Of a stretch of DNA of 64,000 nucleotides, positions 57,664 to 64,000 are shown piece after piece. Each line of letters opens with the position of its first letter. The stretch's first letter is position 1. The notes beneath the pieces are model-generated. The model had not been told where the DNA came from and searched no databases. It saw nothing but the letters and a program-made list of their open reading frames with translations. Source of the stretch: Crateriforma spongiae (GTDB taxonomy: Bacteria; Planctomycetota; Planctomycetia; Pirellulales; Pirellulaceae); contig NZ_JAAXMS010000005.1 in the NCBI RefSeq assembly GCF_012290005.1, forward strand, positions 434,001-498,000. Direction: 5' to 3'. Position numbers and translations under genes: made by a program.

Positions 57664-58553
57664 TCGGCGACCTTGCCGCTGATGGGGAGGATGCTGTTGG
57701 GATTCGTTAGCCGCACGGCGCTAGCCGCGGGTGCCTTAACGCCACGATAGACTCGTTGCCATCGAAACGGCGGCTAGCGCCTTGCCGCTCAGAGGAGGAT
57801 GCGGTTGGTGTTCGTGAGCCGCACGGCGCTAGCCGCGGGTTCCTGAGCGCCACGTTTGACTCGTTGCCATCGAACCGGCGGCTAGCGCCTTGCCGCTGAT
57901 GGGGAGGATGTTGTTGGGATTCGTGAGCCGCACGGCGCTAGCCGCGGATGTCTGAACGCCACGTTTGACTCGTTGCCATCGAACCGGCGGCTAGCGCCTT
58001 GCCGCTGACGGGGAGGCTGCGGTTGGGATTCGTGAGCCGCTGGTCGCTAGCCGCGGGTGCCTGAGCGCCACGTTTGACTCGTTGCCATCGAACCGGCGGC
58101 TAGCGCCTTGCCGCTCAGAGGAGGGTGCGGTTGGGATTCATGAGCCGCACGGCGCTAGCCGCGGGTGTCTTAACGCCACGTTTGACTCGTTGCCATCGAA
58201 CCGGCGGCTAGCGCCTTGCCGCTCAGGGGAGGATGCGATTGGGGTTTGTGAGCCGCACGGCGCTAGCCGCGGGTGTCGGGGCGTCGCGTTTTGATTGGTT
58301 GGCAACGAACCGGCGGCTAGCGCCTTGCCGCTAAGAGGAGGATGCGGTCGGGATTCGTGAGCCGCACGGCGCTAGCCGCGGGTTCCATAGCGCCACGTTT
58401 GACTCGTTGCTATCGAACCGGCGGCTAGCGCCTTGCCGCTGATGGGGAGGATGCTGTTGGGATTCATGAGCCGCTGGTCGCTAGCCGCGGGTGTCTTAAC
58501 GCCACGATAGACTCGTTGCCATCGAACCGGCGGCTAGCGCCTTGCCGCTCAGG
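57664..58553 (-). repeat. REP-like palindromic repeat array C (eight hairpins plus half)
   Basis: Same repeat family as arrays A and B but in the opposite orientation. The left-arm core GGCTAGCGCC starts at 57772, 57880, 57989, 58098, 58206, 58315, 58423 and 58532 (period 108-109), preceded by a degenerate arm near 57664. Each hairpin is separated by 'actcgttgcc' with 'atcgaa'. Some units share rare variants: 'gctggtcgctagcc' occurs near 58040 and 58470, and units near the two ends share 'cacgatagactc', suggesting unequal exchange. No RAYT gene is next to this array. Confidence 0.92.
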
Positions 58554-58555
58554 GA

Positions 58556-59332
58556 GTGAACCGATTGTTGATGCGGGGCGGGAATTGGGAGGCGGCCGCT
58601 CGTTTTCTGCCCGCCGGTTCGGACCAGCGTCCGCCTGATCTATCCCTGTGGTTCAGCAATGGCTACCCAGGCGATCCGACACGATTGCCCGTCGCTGACA
58701 TTCGGGTGCTCGGTCGCGATGGGGGCCAACTGCGCCAGTTGCGTTGCAGCGGCTTGCGAGACCGCAAGTCAGCGTTCACCCAGTACACGGCGTTTCTGCG
58801 CCAGTCGGTTCGCAACGAGCAGAACCCTGCCGCGTTGCAGGTTTCCGTCGGCGGTGAGGGCCTGAAATCCATGCAAAAGCAAATCGCTTGGCGGCATCGG
58901 ACCGCATCAAATCAGAAGTTGCGTCTTTTGTCCGACGTGCCTTTGGAAATGAGCGTTTTCGATGCCGAATCGGGACAACCCATCTCCGGTGCAACGATCT
59001 GGAAGGGGACGGTGCGGATGGCAAACACAACCGATGCTAAAGGGAAGGTCTCCATCAGCCATCTTTCTCCGATAGCCACCCGCGTTCATGTCGTCGCCGA
59101 TGGGTATCATGCCGCCGAGGTGTTGGTTCCATGGCCGGATCTGTCGGTCGCGCTGGCCGGTATCGACGGCTACCAGCCCAAGGTGACGACCAATGAACGG
59201 GGAAGGTTTGCCATCCATGGCATTCATTCCGATGTCGCTTTCGTGATCGCCTTAGGCTTTGTTTATCAATTCAACACGAAAGCCAATGAAAACGGTAACC
59301 CGACGCGTCAGCGAGGGACTCTTGATGAATGA
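58556..59332 (+). CDS. Uncertain ORF, probably a gene remnant with carboxypeptidase regulatory-like segments
   Basis: 258 residues, starting at a GTG at the edge of repeat array C. The N-terminal half is unfamiliar; residues about 130-175 (SVFDAESGQPISGATIWKG then TTDAKGKVSISHL) and about 190-225 (YQPKVTTNERGRFAIHGI) resemble carboxypeptidase regulatory-like (transthyretin-fold) domains, truncated. The final 12 residues (NPTRQRGTLDE) are translated from a separate repeat and not ancestral. No signal peptide, start codon or promoter is convincing. It looks like a piece of a larger protein left between two repeats; a real small gene cannot be excluded. Confidence 0.35.
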   Translation: MNRLLMRGGNWEAAARFLPAGSDQRPPDLSLWFSNGYPGDPTRLPVADIRVLGRDGGQLRQLRCSGLRDRKSAFTQYTAFLRQSVRNEQNPAALQVSVGGEGLKSMQKQIAWRHRTASNQKLRLLSDVPLEMSVFDAESGQPISGATIWKGTVRMANTTDAKGKVSISHLSPIATRVHVVADGYHAAEVLVPWPDLSVALAGIDGYQPKVTTNERGRFAIHGIHSDVAFVIALGFVYQFNTKANENGNPTRQRGTLDE

Positions 59333-59384
59333 ATAACTTCGGCCCCTCGCTGACGCTTCGGGTTACCAATTGATAAACAGTGCC
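59262..59384. repeat. NPTRQRG-type inverted repeat element
   Basis: Two arms, 59294-59317 and 59344-59367, are inverted copies of a 24-nt sequence starting GGTAACCCGA with one mismatch (one mid-arm base). Beyond them the outer flanks also match (TGTTTATCAATT left at about 59262, AATTGATAAACA right at about 59368). The left arm encodes the GNPTRQRG peptide seen in frame at the end of the ORF before it. I recall this peptide and repeat as common in Rhodopirellula-type genomes, but no search was made. Confidence 0.7.
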
Positions 59385-59499
59385 TAGTGCGCGACCCGGT
59401 GACGGGATTTCAAAAGGCCTTCACGGCAATCTTGAATCAACGCGACGAAACGGTCGTCCAATGGGTTTTGAAACGCTGAAGCTTTGCCGCGGCACTTCA

Positions 59500-61209
59500 T
59501 CAGTTTTCGCTGCGGACGTCGACCAGGGCGATGTCGGTAAACTTGCCGATCTCCATGTTGGCTCCGCCGATCATCAGCATGCGGTGATCGTCCAGCGGTA
59601 ACATGCGATGAAAGAAACGAGCCGGATCGATCTTGGCGACGGTCGTCCATTCGGCTTCGCCGCTTGCCAGTCGATGCAAAAATCCGTCCATCGTGCTGAC
59701 ATACAGGTGATCGCCACAGGCGAAGGCGGACGCGCCGAATCCAGCCATTCCGGTTCCCGGCATCGACGGGCCTTCGGTCCATGTGTCGGATGACGGATCG
59801 TAAATATCGGTACGAGTCGTTGGGCCACCCACGGACTTCATCCCGCCGATTGCGTAGATCTTGCCATCGAACGCGGCCACCGCCAACGCGCGACGCTGGA
59901 ACGGGGGCGAAGCGATCGGTTGCCAAGCAGGCTGGTCGGCGCTTAAGTCCATTTTCCAAGCCGTTTCGTGCCAGACGCTGTTGTCGCTTTCGCCGTCCAG
60001 TTTCCAACCTCCGATCACATAGATCGTGTCACCTAAAATGGCGGCGTCGGTGGACGATCGTGGTTCGGGCAGGGCCGGCAGATCGGTCCAACTGCCGGAA
60101 TCTGCGTCGAAGTGACGGACATACGTTTGCGATTTCAGATTGCGGTCTTCGCCCTTTTCGTTCATCGCCGTGAATCCGCCGATACGGATCACCCCGTTGT
60201 CGTAGGGCACCATGGCTAGACCTTGCAGACGATGGTCGGTGCAGACTTGTTGCCACTTGGACTGGTCAACCTTTTCCAAGTCCAAGCACCACAGGCGGTT
60301 GGATTGTTCTTCGTTCGAATACGAGTGGGCTTCGCCAGTGTGTCCGCCGTAGACAAACAGTTTCGATCCACTGATGGCGGCACCGAAGCTGGTCAGTTCT
60401 TCGGGCAATGCATCCAAGCCGGAATCATCGATACTCACCTTGCTGGATTCGTCGACGGTCGGACGCTCCGGGGTCGCTTTCGCATGGTCGGCATCGCTCG
60501 CGTGAATGAAAGTCGATGTCAGATAGTCGGCGGTGTTGGTGTAGGCCGTGCCGTCCAATTCGCCTTCGACATCGGATTGCTGCACGCCGACCAGGACCGC
60601 GTTCAAACCGGACGACAGCGATTCCGCTTTGAACGTCGCGATTCCGGCACTGTCGGTGGTGGCCGATGCGTTCTCGGTCCCCTCCGCGTCGTACAGTTTG
60701 ACTTCCACGTCGGCGGTCGGTTTGCCGTCTTGCAAAACGGTCACCAGAACACCGCCGGACGGTGCGGAAACGATCACGGTTTGCAGTGGTGAATTGGCCC
60801 GCGGAGCGGTCGGCCACTGCGTTGCGTCACCGGACAACAAATGTTCGACGTGATAGGTCAGCCGCGTGCCATGATAAAGGCCGTAGGTCACACTGCCGAA
60901 TACTTCGCCCGTTTCACCCAAGGTGCCGTTGCTTTTCAAACCGACCAAGTCGTCGGTATCCACCGGGGCGGTGGTGATGGATTTTGCTTCGGTGCCTTGG
61001 TCTAGTTTCAGTTCGATGCCCGCGATTGCATCGGGCAAATGGTAGGTCCGGTCGGCGGGGGATTCACCGAACCAAAAGACCGCGTGTCCTTCGTCGTCGG
61101 ATGCCAACCAAGACATATGACCGTGACAAATCGATGGCGTTGTGATTGTCAGGGACGACAGAAATGCAATGGCGGCGAAAGACCGGCCGATGGAAACAAT
61201 ACGACGCAT
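59500..61209 (-). CDS. Secreted protein with DUF4198-like N-terminus and kelch repeats
   Basis: 569 residues from ATG 61209 (a TTG at 61251 lacks support). Signal peptide about 1-32. Residues about 33-220: HGHMSWLASDDEGHAVFWFG and a later SAPSGGVLVTVLQDGKPTAD, VKLYDAEGTENASATTDSAG resemble DUF4198-type metal-uptake-related domains. Residues about 270-560 hold six kelch-like repeats (KLFVYGGHTGEAHSY, VIRIGGFTA, TIYVIGGWKLDGESD, KIYAIGGMKSVGGPT, RMLMIGGANMEIG), predicting one propeller. It is the last gene of the minus-strand operon after a PEP-CTERM protein, a DUF1559 protein and a lipoprotein; all four are exported, so a surface assembly is a possible role. Confidence 0.8.
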   Translation of the reverse strand: MRRIVSIGRSFAAIAFLSSLTITTPSICHGHMSWLASDDEGHAVFWFGESPADRTYHLPDAIAGIELKLDQGTEAKSITTAPVDTDDLVGLKSNGTLGETGEVFGSVTYGLYHGTRLTYHVEHLLSGDATQWPTAPRANSPLQTVIVSAPSGGVLVTVLQDGKPTADVEVKLYDAEGTENASATTDSAGIATFKAESLSSGLNAVLVGVQQSDVEGELDGTAYTNTADYLTSTFIHASDADHAKATPERPTVDESSKVSIDDSGLDALPEELTSFGAAISGSKLFVYGGHTGEAHSYSNEEQSNRLWCLDLEKVDQSKWQQVCTDHRLQGLAMVPYDNGVIRIGGFTAMNEKGEDRNLKSQTYVRHFDADSGSWTDLPALPEPRSSTDAAILGDTIYVIGGWKLDGESDNSVWHETAWKMDLSADQPAWQPIASPPFQRRALAVAAFDGKIYAIGGMKSVGGPTTRTDIYDPSSDTWTEGPSMPGTGMAGFGASAFACGDHLYVSTMDGFLHRLASGEAEWTTVAKIDPARFFHRMLPLDDHRMLMIGGANMEIGKFTDIALVDVRSEN

Positions 61210-61261
61210 GGATTGATATCTGGAAAGGAAGGGAAAATGGCGTTGGATCAAATCTGGCGTA

Positions 61262-61687
61262 TCACCGGATCGTTATCTCATACTGGGAACGGTTCTCCTG
61301 GTCGGATTTCAGTTCCCAGATTTCATTACTTTGCGAATCATATTTCGCGGGAATCACGGATCCTTCCGGCGGAAACTTGGATCGCTGTTCTTCGGGTGCC
61401 GCTTGTCGAAACTCGGGCGGCAGCAAGCTGAAACGAACGCGGTATTGGCCGGCGGTCAGTCCCGCGTCTGGGCCAAATTCGAATCGGCCGTCAAAGACCA
61501 GTGCGGTGGCCTTGGGGCCTTGGGTCGGCGGCACCGGTTGCAGCGTGATGACGACGCCGGAGACCGGTTTTTCTTTGGCCGTGACTTCGCCGGCCGCGGT
61601 CAGGCCCGTCGGTTGTGATTCACACCCGGGCGTGGTGATGACCAATAGGCCGATGACGATTGGCGGGATGATCCGACGACTTACCAT
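61262..61687 (-). CDS. Small lipoprotein of unknown function
   Basis: 141 residues. Lipobox at TTPGC (about residue 22) after a short hydrophobic leader. The rest ([41 protein letters not shown]) matches the transthyretin-like fold often seen in planctomycete 'carboxypeptidase regulatory-like' lipoproteins. Its ATG overlaps the DUF1559 stop by seven bases, so translation is probably coupled. Located in a four-gene operon of exported proteins. The function is unknown. Confidence 0.8.
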   Translation of the reverse strand: MVSRRIIPPIVIGLLVITTPGCESQPTGLTAAGEVTAKEKPVSGVVITLQPVPPTQGPKATALVFDGRFEFGPDAGLTAGQYRVRFSLLPPEFRQAAPEEQRSKFPPEGSVIPAKYDSQSNEIWELKSDQENRSQYEITIR

Positions 61688-62700
61688 GGCGACGGCTCGA
61701 TCACTTCACCGTCGCGGCGATTGGCCAAACGGTCTAGTGCGACGGAGTCGACAAATTCGCTAAGGAATCGCACGCTGCCGTCGGACAGTGCGAAATGAAC
61801 GCCGCCGGGGTGTTGGCTGCGGAAGCATTCCCATGAATGGAAATCAAAGATCGGCACTTTGGTTCCGTTGAAGATCCCGCGAACGGTTCCGGTGGAACTG
61901 TAGGGATAGCTGACCGCCCACTGTGCGGCGCTCGAACCGCCGCCGCCCGGGTATGGGAATGGCAGGTCCGAATCATCACGTTCTTGCAACCCAAATTCGC
62001 CCATCAACAATGTGTTGGACGTGCCGTCCAGACCGCTGATGTCGCCGATGCTGGTCCAGTGCATTCGGGCTTGAGATTCCGAGACTCCGGCTCGAACCCG
62101 TTCGCCGTAAAACACGTTCATCGCGTCGACAAAGGCGCCGTTGTGCGTCTGGTTCCGATAGTATTCCGTGCCGGTCGACAAGGCATAGCTGGAATAACCG
62201 CTGTCTTCTTCGGGCACGGGCATCGACGGACATAGATGGATCGATGGTGTTTGCTTGACCAATTCGTCGTTGGGGGCATCCCATGCTGTTTTGGATAAGT
62301 CCAAACGGTCAAACAAACCGTCCTGTTCGTGAAACGGCAATAACGCCGCCCATCCGCTCAGGCCCGCTTGATTGACCGCTTGTCCATTGGATTGGCCGAC
62401 CGTCACACCGATCACGCTGGCGGGGATCTTGCGATACACGTCGTTGTACATGTGCGTCGCGAGCGCCAGCTGTTTCAGATTGTTTTGGCACGACATCCGG
62501 CGGGCGGCTTCGCGTGCCGATTGGACAGCGGGCAATAGCAACGAAACAAGGATGCCGATGATTGCGATCACCACCAGCAGTTCAACCAAAGTGAAGCCGG
62601 TGGGTGAAGACCGTCTTCGTCCGGTTGTTTTTCGCCAAGGCAATTCTGATCGATCGATCACCACGGCCGATCGAGTTCGTGTCAATGTGGTCACCGTCAT
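61681..62700 (-). CDS. DUF1559 prepilin-like protein (second copy)
   Basis: 339 residues. Basic leader then the prepilin site ([21 protein letters not shown]), the family's [15 protein letters not shown] and a C-terminal [20 protein letters not shown], the complete DUF1559 signature. It is more canonical than the copy at 19937-20878. The leader of about 35 residues before the prepilin site is long but usual for the family. It follows the PEP-CTERM gene after 45 bases and precedes the lipoprotein gene with overlap. Confidence 0.92.
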   Translation of the reverse strand: MTVTTLTRTRSAVVIDRSELPWRKTTGRRRSSPTGFTLVELLVVIAIIGILVSLLLPAVQSAREAARRMSCQNNLKQLALATHMYNDVYRKIPASVIGVTVGQSNGQAVNQAGLSGWAALLPFHEQDGLFDRLDLSKTAWDAPNDELVKQTPSIHLCPSMPVPEEDSGYSSYALSTGTEYYRNQTHNGAFVDAMNVFYGERVRAGVSESQARMHWTSIGDISGLDGTSNTLLMGEFGLQERDDSDLPFPYPGGGGSSAAQWAVSYPYSSTGTVRGIFNGTKVPIFDFHSWECFRSQHPGGVHFALSDGSVRFLSEFVDSVALDRLANRRDGEVIEPSPW

Positions 62701-62745
62701 CCTCTTTTCCCCCCAAGGTTTTCACGGTCGATTCCAACGAGAAGC

Positions 62746-63492
62746 TTAAGATCGCTTCGCATCAATGGACGACTTGCGGCGTCGCAGCCAGCGGATTCCG
62801 CCACCACAGGTCAATGCCAACATGGAACCAATGGATGCCGGTTCGGGAACCGCCGTGACCGATGCCGGCGTGACGAATGCGGTGTCGCTGGCGAAAGCGT
62901 CGATGCGAACCGCTTCAAGAGACATGTGAGGGCCGGCACCACTGAACGTCAGCGTGTACTCAGACTCCGGTGCTGAGCCAATGTCCCAAATGGCCATGTA
63001 TTCGTTGTCGAAGGCAGCCCCGAAACCGCTTGACACCAGCATTTCTTCCGTCAGTCCAGCAATACTGGCAGATTGTCCGTTCAGTAGAAGACTGGAAATA
63101 TCAAGCACGCTTCCGAACGTTCCAACCTGGGCAACAAAACGTGTGTTTGTGCCCGACAAGGAAGTAGTCGGAACGACTACGGATAGAGTGGTAGCGACGC
63201 TCGCGTTGTAGATGTTTCCACCACCGGTCAAAAAAGCCATGCCGGTGGTTTCGGTGACTGTGCTCGTGTCGACGTCGGTACCGAATGAACCAAGTTCGGG
63301 CGTAGCATTGGTGGTTGTGCTGAACACATCCCAGCTGGCGAAAACAGATCCGGAGAATCCTTCATCCCAACCGAACCTTTCATCGCCAGCGGTTGGAACG
63401 ATAAGGGCACCGCTGGATTGGGATGCCGCGGATGCAAGTACGAGCACTGCCACAGCGCACGGCAACACCGCGCGCATCAAAGTCAAATTCAT
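62746..63492 (-). CDS. PEP-CTERM sorting-domain protein
   Basis: 248 residues with signal peptide (MNLTLMRAVLPCAVAVLVLA) and a C-terminal PEP-CTERM tripartite tail: VPEPASIGSMLALTCGG, a hydrophobic run and a basic cluster WLRRRKSSIDAKRS. The middle is low-complexity, Ser/Thr-rich (TTTNATPELGSFGTDVDT) and resembles other exosortase substrates. It would be processed and anchored by an exosortase (EpsH family), none of which is in this window. First gene of the four-gene operon. Confidence 0.88.
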   Translation of the reverse strand: MNLTLMRAVLPCAVAVLVLASAASQSSGALIVPTAGDERFGWDEGFSGSVFASWDVFSTTTNATPELGSFGTDVDTSTVTETTGMAFLTGGGNIYNASVATTLSVVVPTTSLSGTNTRFVAQVGTFGSVLDISSLLLNGQSASIAGLTEEMLVSSGFGAAFDNEYMAIWDIGSAPESEYTLTFSGAGPHMSLEAVRIDAFASDTAFVTPASVTAVPEPASIGSMLALTCGGGIRWLRRRKSSIDAKRS

Positions 63493-63875
63493 AGCCTCAG
63501 CCTGTGTAGAAATCTCTTCTGGTTTTCGAGAAACAAACCGTCGGCAAGTTGGCTGGCTGAGGCCGTCAATTGCGGTGTGGCTGGCTAGAGCGCCGGCGGT
63601 TGATGCGATTGATTCTCAATAAAGGCAGGCCGCTTGGAAAGTGGTTCGAAGCGAATTTTTGCAAAATTTCATGTGTTAATCTGTGCGCTATCTGGAACCG
63701 GGAAACACGGCATTTTTTTAGACTTCGGCGACTCGATGCCGGTCCGATCCGCATTCCAGTCGATGCCGCGCCCCCCGTGTTGGATCCGCTGGACGAGGCG
63801 CGTTGACCCCGTAAACTTCACGCCCCGCCCTGATGCCAATTCAGGTTTCTTCCTTCAATCCGATGTGCGTTTTTG
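63493..63875. other. Divergent intergenic region, PEP-CTERM gene / next secreted protein
   Basis: 383 bases. It probably holds promoters in both directions, but no confident -35/-10 pair is seen. Open frames on the + strand here (63570 to 63876) lack coding character. No repeat or RNA gene recognised. Confidence 0.3.
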
Positions 63876-64000
63876 ATGTCTTTGTCTTTCCATCGATGGT
63901 TGATCGCCGGGCTTGCGAGTCACGCTTTGCGACGGTGTTTGTTTTGCCTTGGCTTGATCATCTCGCTTGGCAATGTTTGCAGTGTTGCTTTCGTCGCCGG
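63876..64000 (+). CDS. Start of a secreted protein, truncated by window end
   Basis: Open from ATG 63876 to the window end (41 codons, no stop). The N-terminus MSLSFHRWLIAGLASHALRR leads to a hydrophobic run (CLFCLGLIISLGNVCSVAFV) that looks like a signal peptide. No ribosome-binding site is obvious. A second frame from ATG 63863 is also open but gives no leader. The identity cannot be judged from 41 residues. Confidence 0.4.
   Translation, partial: MSLSFHRWLIAGLASHALRRCLFCLGLIISLGNVCSVAFVA

Noticed and set aside
57579-58555. A coding gene between the HEAT-sulfatase and the ORF at 58556
   Set aside because: The stretch is almost entirely REP array C; frames are repeat-derived.
63570-63876. 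Possible short genes before the last gene
   Set aside because: They have no leader, no conserved motif and codon use unlike neighbouring genes.

Overview
The window is a chromosomal segment from a planctomycete, most likely a member of the Pirellulaceae (Rhodopirellula/Rubripirellula/Crateriforma-like). The evidence is a set of lineage-typical families: DUF1559 pilin-like proteins (two), DUF1501 beside DUF1549/DUF1553, four secreted sulfatases, a DUF1080 fusion, a PEP-CTERM protein, a DUF1573 protein and a 17-kb gene for a giant dockerin-type surface protein. I see no rRNA, tRNA, CRISPR or prophage.

Layout. 1-17111: 3' part of a gene for a giant modular adhesin-like protein, closed by a perfect hairpin terminator. 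17317-22650: five-gene operon (DUF1573, two secreted or membrane proteins of unknown function, a DUF1559 pseudopilin, a GT-C glycosyltransferase) with start/stop overlaps. 22928-29834: sulfatase, then a palindromic repeat array split by a RAYT-type Y1 transposase gene, then a sulfatase-DUF1080 fusion and a Tat-exported sugar isomerase-like protein. 29862-31441: CBM9-like protein with a small Cys-rich partner, and a hotdog thioesterase. 31717-37778: pstS-pstC-pstA-pstB-phoU plus a DUF4272 gene, with a Pho-box-like site upstream of pstS. 37904-40195: hypothetical protein, a 179-bp tandem repeat array and a sugar isomerase-like gene. 40231-46393: bioA, divergent from a four-gene galactofuranose-type ABC importer (ytfQRT-yjfF). 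46494-49724: SDR oxidoreductase, then a minus-strand block of DUF1549/DUF1553, DUF1501 and WD40 genes extending to 51880. 51941-57578: sulfatase divergent from a GH117 glycoside hydrolase, a TRIC-family channel and a sulfatase with HEAT repeats. 57664-58553: a second, inverted array of the palindromic repeat, followed by a gene remnant and a second repeat type. 59500-63492: minus-strand operon of PEP-CTERM protein, DUF1559 protein, small lipoprotein and kelch protein. 63876-end: the start of one more secreted protein.

The genes fit a marine, particle-attached scavenger of algal polysaccharides. Sulfatases, GH117 (the 3,6-anhydro-L-galactosidase family), DUF1080, sugar isomerases and the ABC importer would desulfate, cleave and import sugars, the Pst system takes up phosphate, and the giant surface protein suits attachment. 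The least explained items are the RAYT and its REP-like arrays, a repeated ~60-90-residue module in the giant protein, two sulfatases with non-canonical formylglycine motifs, and a shared GATTGTTWACAATC-type palindrome upstream of polysaccharide genes.
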